The position numbers and the translations under genes are program-made. From Zingiber officinale (lineage: Eukaryota; Streptophyta; Magnoliopsida; Zingiberales; Zingiberaceae), in NCBI RefSeq assembly GCF_018446385.1, contig NC_055999.1, forward strand, positions 82,413,859 to 82,477,858: a stretch of 64,000 nt of DNA, given 5' to 3'. The notes under the pieces are model-generated. The model saw nothing but the letters and a program-made list of their open reading frames with translations. It had not been told where the DNA came from and made no database searches. This document shows, one piece after another, positions 58,250 to 64,000 of the stretch; position 1 is the first letter of the stretch, and each line of letters opens with the position of its first letter.

Positions 58250-58852
58250 CATTTGTTTACTCTGGTGTGCTTTGCTGCTTCACAAGCATTCCATCCATTG
58301 ACTTAGTGGATATTTTCCCCATAACATTTCCCCCGTAGATCATGCCTTTCGAAATCTCATTTGTAGAATCTGATGTTATATTAATTCGGTCTTTTCTTGA
58401 CATCTGCCTTAGCTTCCATGTCGTACCTTCCGTTACTAAACACCTTGACATTTAGTAATTATTGTATCAATAATATGTTAATAATAGTAATTTCATAAGT
58501 ATGATATACAATTAAAGTTTAAACCAGTTGAGTTGATAAAATAATAATTCTAAAACCCTTGCAAAAGGAGGGCATTAGACTAAGTCCTGAAATCACCTCA
58601 ACAGCTTCATGCTTTTGAGTTTCTTCCTTTACATCATGTTCATGGCTATTCTCTATCATCTTATCTGTGGATCTTAGCATCCAATCCAACCCTAATTCCT
58701 TCCTTACAATCTCTTCATTGTTTTGATGAAATAGGTCTCTTTCACTATCATTGTCAGAAACGTCCACTGCTGAGCAGCAATAAAGCAATAAAAAAAAAAT
58801 CAATTAAGTCCATAACTCTACATCCCAAAAACTATATAAACCGATTGTGCAA

Positions 58853-58893
<41 letters not shown>

Positions 58894-59140
58894 GTTTAAG
58901 AAAAAAAGACAAAGTTCTAGAAATGGTTACCAGATCTTTTTTCCTTTCGCTTATTTTTCACTTCTCTACTTCTCTTTCTTTGTTTTCGCTTTAGGTTGCC
59001 TTTCCTCTCATTCTCTTCAGACGATGATGAATAATCATCCGATGATTCTTATCTTCTCTTCCTTAAGTCTCTCCTCTCGATCTTTTTGTCTCCAGATTCA
59101 TCTGAATCTGAATGAGAAGCAAAGGAATCAAGAAGCAAAG
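58250..59140 (-). pseudogene. Possible captured CWF19-like splicing-factor gene fragment
   Basis: Minus strand, antisense to the transposase. 59140-58925 reads SDSDESGDKKIERRDLRKR, a stop, then an Arg/Lys/Ser-rich stretch ending at a GT. About 58770-58540 reads SERDLFHQNNEEIVRKELGL then DWMLRS and an acidic tail. The GL(D/E)WMLR phrase after an RS-rich N terminus recalls plant CWF19-like 2 proteins from memory. 58450-58250 (TTWKLRQ) may be a third exon. The pieces are short and broken, and other nuclear Arg/Ser proteins are possible. Confidence 0.38.
58853..58893. repeat. (AAT)n microsatellite
   Basis: About 13 repeats of ATA/AAT, lying in the presumed intron of the possible CWF19-like fragment. 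It generates a poly-Asn ORF that is not a gene. Confidence 0.9.
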
Positions 59141-59599
59141 AAATGCTCCTTGACAATCTAGTCTATGACAACAAAAAAAAACAATCTTATCAGCTTAACA
59201 TCAAGTTCAAGCCCAAATTTCTACAAAATAACATTAAACTATAAATAAAAAGTTGGGAAAATGAAATTAAGCCAACGTATCTAGTCATCCACATAGCATG
59301 AGTCATGCGCACCATTTGTTTAACACAATTATGAAACTACTGATTAACTCTTTTGTTAACCAACCCATATTATAAACAACTCAATACCATTAGAAGTTAG
59401 TTTATTAATGCTAATAAAAGTTTCTTCATACCACACACCTACCTCTTTGAATTGTCTCTTCTTAATTCTTGCATTAGGATTTATAAATTAAAGTTCCATA
59501 GGATTTACATTTTGAACTACATGTAGTTTTAACTTTTGTTTATTCACTTTAATATCTTTTAATGTTGACCTATTTGTTTGTAGATTTTGCTTGATTTAA

Positions 59600-62500
59600 A
59601 TGGATAAATCTTGGATATACTTGGATAGAAGGTCCAAACAGTATGAGGAGGGTGTGGAACAGTTTATTAGATATTGTTTACAGAATCCCAATATTGACCC
59701 CAATGATATTCATTGTCCTTGTTGCAAATGTATCAATCTTAAAAAAGGATCGGTGAAGTCCATTTCAGAGCATCTTTATTTCCATGGTTTTAGTCAAAAT
59801 TATGTGAATTGGATTTGGCATGGTGAGCCCGCCAAAGATGATAAAGTAAAATGGAGTGTCAACCAGGAGCCAATTAATAATGATTATGACAACGTTGAAA
59901 CCGCTCATATGTGTGAGGCAGCGTATGATAACTATACAGAAAACCCTGAAGAATTTATGAAATTTTTAGAAGAATCAGAGAAGCCGCTGTACAAGGGATG
60001 TCAACGTTACACAAAATTGAGTGCACTTGTGAAACTGTACAATACCAAAGCAAGGCATGGAATGAGTGATGCTCTGTTTTCAGATTTACTATTGGATTTT
60101 GGGGATATGTTGCCAAATAATCACAATTTACCATCCTCAATGTATGATGTAAAAAAGACGTTGAGTTGTTTGTCGTTGACTCATGAAAAGATTCATGCTT
60201 GTTCCAATGATTGCATTCTTTATAGGAAGCAATATAAAAACTGCGTAAGTTGCCCTAAATGTGGCTTGTCACGGTGGAAGTTAACCAAAAACAAGGTTGA
60301 GAAGAAAGGTATTCCTGCTAAGGTGGTTTGGTATTTCCCTCCCATACCAAGATTTAAGCGCATGTTTAAATCTTTAGAGACCTCAAGAAATTTAACATGG
60401 CATGCAGATTCTACAAGAGTTGTTGGTCAGTTACGTCATCCAGTTGATTCACCATCGTGGAAGTTGGTGGATCATATGTGGCCCGACTTTGAAAGTGAGC
60501 CAAGAAATCTTCGTCTAGCACTTGCAGCTGATGGCATTAATCCTCATAGCAACCTTAGTAGTCGGTACAGCTGTTGGCCAATTATGTTGGTTAACTATAA
60601 TTTACCTCCAAATATGTGCATGAAGAGGAAATACATTATGCTAACTATGCTCATTTCAGGGCCTAAGCAGCCTGGAAACGATATTGATGTATATCTGGAG
60701 GTGTTAGTTGAAGATTTGCAACAATTGTGGGCAGGAGTTGATGGAGTCTATGATGCTTATCGAAGGGAGTTCTTCACTCTTAAAGGAGTCTTATTATGGA
60801 CCATCAATGATTTTCCTGCCTACGGTAACCTTAGTGGATGTACTACACATGGTTATTATGCATGCCCATTATGTGGAGAAGATACTTATGCAAGACACTT
60901 GGAAAATGGGAAGAAAATGTCATTTACGGGCCATAGACGATTCCTATCACAGTTTCATCCCTATCGTAGGCAAATCAAGGAGTTTAATGGCAGGGAAGAA
61001 CTTGGAGAAGTAGCTAGACCATTATCTGGGATTAAGTTGTTTGAGAAACTTTCTGACATAAGGTGTGAGTTTGGAAAGAAGATAAGTGTGAGAGGGAAAA
61101 AAAAGCATGCAAAGGCTAATAAGTTGGAAGTCAATATAGAAGAAAAAGATTTAGAAGCAATAAATTTCAGAAAATGTTGGAAGAAGAAGTCAATCTTTTT
61201 TAATATTCCTTACTGGAAACACTTGCATGTAAGACATTGTCTTGATGTTATGCACATCGAGAAAAATGTATTTGAATCCCTCATTAATACTTTGATGAAT
61301 GTTAAAGGAAAAACCAAGGATAATGTGGCAGCTAGGTTGGACATGGTTGCGATGGGAATTAGACCTGAATTAACACCTATAGTTGGGGAGAAGAGAACAT
61401 ATCTTCCTTTTGCTGCGTGCTCATTCACAAAAAAAGAAAAATTACAAGTGTGCAAGTCATTAAAGGATATAAAAGTTCCAGAAGGTTTCTCTTCAAACAT
61501 GAATAATATTGTGTGCATGGATCAGCTGAGGTTGACTTGCTTGAAATCACATGATTGCCATGTTTTAATGCAGCATTTCTTGCCAATAGTTATACGTGAT
61601 GCGCTGCCAAAACATGTTAGATATGCCATCATAAGATTATGTTTTTTCTTCAAAGATATTTGTTGCAAAGTTATAGATGTAGCCAAGTTAGATAAGTTGC
61701 AATCTGACTTGGTTGTTACACTATGCTTATTGGAGCAATATTTTTCCCCATCTTTCTTCGATATCATGCTTCACTTAACTGTCCATCTTGTTCGAGAAGT
61801 CCGATTATGTGGACCAGTTTACTTTAGATGGATGTATCCATTTGAAAGATGCATGAAGGTGCTTAAGAGTTATGTAGGCAGTCGAAAACATCCTGAAGGT
61901 TGCATTGTTCAGAGATATTTAGCAGAAGAAGCAATTGAATTTTGTTCAGAATACCTCAGTGACGTTGATCCTATTGGAGTTCCTCAATCAATTTGAGACC
62001 CGAAAGCAAATGGTTCTGGCTTGCAAGCATGCATCACACCAATTATAGTGCAACAAGTTGATCTGCAACAAGCACATTTGACTGTGCTAGAAAATATGGA
62101 AGAAGTATCTCGCTATATAATGTAAGTGTGTTGTATTATTTATAATTCTGCACACATAAATGAGATTATCTAATGTCTCACTTAAATTTACATATTAATA
62201 CTTCTACAGTGAACATAAAACTTTTTTGAAATCAATGTTTCCCAAAAAAGAGAAAGATGAAAGGTGGATACAAGATGCTCACAACAAGAGGTTTATTGAT
62301 TGGTTTCGTGCAAAGGTGGGTATTAGATTCATCAAATTTTTAATATCATTTGTGCTAAACAACTTATATCTACTATTTTTAATCACCATATTCAAATTGA
62401 ATACATGTTAGGTGGCTGCTGAAATTGACAGTTGCAATGGTGGAACAACATCGACATTAACATGGTTGTCCCATGGACCGCGTGCACAAATCATTAAGTA

Positions 62501-63047
62501 TAATAGTTATGTGATAAATGGTAATTTATACCAAACAAAGGCGCGAGATGATGACAGAGTTTGCCAAAACAGTGGGGTCTCTTTAGTTGCCAACACTATG
62601 CTTGTTTGTAGTGCTAAAGATAAGAATCCCTTGCTAGCTGATGTGTCTTTCTATGGAGTGATTGAAGAAATATGGGAATTAGACTATCATCAATTTCAAG
62701 TTCCTCTTTTCAAATGTGAGTGGGTTGCAAATGACAAAGGAATAATCAACAATGATGAATGTGGCTTCACCTTAGTCAACTTGAACAAACGTGGACACAA
62801 GAATGACGAATTTGTGCTTGCAAGTCAAGTCAACCAAGTCTTTTATATTGATGACCCATTAACAAAGGGGTGGTCAATTGTGCTTCCAGTTCCAAATAGA
62901 TGTTATGAGGGAGATGCTGATGACAATTGGAGCAGTATTCCTGATTCTAGACCAATTGATGATGTTGATACTCATTGCATTCCTGCACATGAAAGATATA
63001 TTAGATCAGAAATTGAGGGTGTTTGGGTCACAAAAAAGAAAAAATGA
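59600..63047 (+). pseudogene. TNP2-type CACTA transposase (three exons, one in-frame stop)
   Basis: Exon 1 59600-62121, exon 2 62210-62315 and exon 3 62412-63047, with GT-AG introns that keep frame, giving about 1087 codons. N terminus (MDKSWIYLDRRSKQYEEGVE, CPCCKC, HLYFHGF) is the Transpos_assoc domain. Residues about 290-420 form the Transposase_21 core (ADGINPHS, YSCWPIMLVNYNLPP, GNDIDVYLEVLVEDL). Residues about 530-780 resemble DUF4218 (HCLDVMHIEKNVFESL, LMQHFLP, CMKVLKSYVG). Exon 3 carries the DUF4216-like region (VSFYGVIEEIWELDY). A TGA at 61994-61996 interrupts the end of exon 1 (possibly CGA to TGA). Otherwise no damage is seen; readthrough, reversion elsewhere or supply in trans would be needed. 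Confidence 0.88.
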
Positions 63048-63257
63048 TGTTTTAAATTTTTGTGTAATGTTTATGTTATGAACATAAAGGAATGTTTTAT
63101 GCACTTTAAAAAATTATGTTATGTAATTGCATGTTATGCTTATACTTGTGTTGCTATTTATTTATATTTTTGCTATTATGATTATATATGTCATGTTTTT
63201 GTTATTGTACCAATTTTAATAGCGGTTTCATTGATGTTCTTATGCAGACAATACTCG

Positions 63258-64000
63258 ATGGGTCGTAAAAAACAAGTAGTAGCAGTTGAGGAGATACATG
63301 GAGTAGTTGATGCTGAGCTACATGGTGTAGCTGATACAGAGGTACATGAAGGTACTGATAGAGAAGAACGTTCTGTCGATGTGCAGAAGAACAAACGAGG
63401 TCCTACATCAATGTGTAAACTTACTGCAGCTGCAAGATGGGGGAAAAAAGCGAAGATTGATTATGATGACATGGGCCGACCATTATACAATGCAAATGGA
63501 AAGGCATTGCAATCGTACATTGGCTGTGTTGCTAGAACCATGGTGCCAATCAACATAAAGTCTTGGCCTACTGTCCCAGAAAATATAAAACAAAAATTGT
63601 GGGAAGAGATTTCGGTAAGATTAATAAATACATACAATCTCAAATCAAGTTAGCTTTCAACTCTCTGCTGCCAATGTTTTATTTAATCCATTCTTGTCAT
63701 ATAGCTATCATTGTTTTATTTAATCAATTCTTGTCATATTAGTTGTATAATTATCCAGCTTGTATGTCTATTATTGTTTTATTTCTATTCAACTTCTCTA
63801 TTAATAGTATTAACTAATTTTTTGTGTTGCAGAATGTGTTCGAATTAACACCACAAAGTGAGACTGCTGTGATGAATTCAGCATCTCAAAAGTGGCGAGA
63901 TTTTAAAAATAAACTCACTAGCAGATTTGTTTGGCCAAATAAAGACAATCCTGAAAAATTGAGTTCTCCACCTAGCCAATATCAAATCCCAAAAGCAGTT
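63258..64000 (+). CDS. Second CACTA ORF (Ptta/En/Spm-type plant transposase protein), incomplete
   Basis: Starts MGRKKQVVAVEE at 63258, after a probable splice acceptor at 63247. First coding exon to 63614, ending at GAGATTTCG with a GT donor. Intron 63615-63832. Second exon from 63833, in frame, to the window edge. The reading KLTAAARWGKKAKIDYDDMG, NIKQKLWEEIS, then NVFELTPQSETAV and WRDFKNKLTSRFV matches the family of plant En/Spm proteins found beside TNP2, possibly the TnpA-like DNA-binding partner for the subterminal repeats. No stop within the visible exons. The 3' part is off the window. Confidence 0.78.

Larger units (their letters stand above)
57005..64000 (+). mobile_element. CACTA (En/Spm) transposon with TNP2 transposase, right end off window
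   Basis: The left end is taken as CACTATGTGAATTTTGATGA at 57005 because subterminal motifs follow at once: gatatacttcg, gaagtaat, atacttcgttaat, gatttacttcg, gatgaagtaat in both orientations to about 57245. It encodes on the plus strand a TNP2-type transposase (59600-63047) and a second ORF (63258 onward). The terminal sequence is unlike that of the CACTA element at 11790, so it is a different family. The right terminus and target duplication cannot be seen. Confidence 0.78.

Noticed and set aside
58847-59161. 104-codon ORF starting with poly-Asn
   Set aside because: Starts in the (AAT)n microsatellite and runs antisense through the Arg/Ser-rich fragment.

Overview
This window looks like nuclear, heterochromatic DNA from a large plant genome. 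Every recognisable coding stretch belongs to plant transposable elements (Ty1/copia, Ty3/gypsy chromovirus, CACTA), or to fragments of plant genes (MADS-box, hexokinase, nucleoredoxin, MMS21 SUMO ligase) carried inside one of them. I see no intact host gene, no rRNA gene and no complete tRNA. The species cannot be named from the sequence; a monocot is only a guess.

Layout. The substrate is an AT-rich array of degenerate units with inverted-repeat symmetry. It survives as five islands (27843-28030, 35455-37241, 40344-40538, 47862-48525, 52311-53541). Between the islands sit, from the left: (a) an LTR remnant (27303-27842) that was hit by a Tekay-like gypsy element whose 5' LTR starts left of the window and whose 3' LTR ends at 27302; (b) a complete gag-only LTR retrotransposon (28031-35454, plus strand); (c) a solo gypsy LTR (37242-40343); (d) a second complete gag-only element (40539-47861, minus strand); (e) a small non-autonomous copia element (48526-52310, minus strand); (f) a truncated gypsy element (53542-57004), cut by a CACTA transposon (57005 to beyond 64000) that carries a TNP2-type transposase gene and a second ORF.

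The gypsy element in (a) is itself nested. Its 5' LTR received a third gag-only element (before 1 to 3673). Its 3' LTR received an almost complete copia element (9808-25142, minus strand). The 3' LTR of that copia element received a transposase-less CACTA element (11790-17197) carrying pieces of four host genes. Target-site duplications and rejoined flanks make most of these boundaries exact to the base.

How the parts relate. The three gag-only elements and the small copia element share Sirevirus-like traits: a polypurine tract of the type AAAAAGGGGGAGAT, repeated PPT-like motifs, CCHC zinc-knuckle Gag, a Met-tRNA primer site and a common LTR-end motif (TATTCACC...CTCTAG). None has pol, so they must depend on proteins supplied in trans. 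Two of the gag genes are open (559 and 615 codons) and one carries four nonsense codons. The most notable objects are the gene-carrying CACTA element, the gag-only family, and the clusters of family-specific palindromes found upstream of the likely promoter in several unrelated LTRs.
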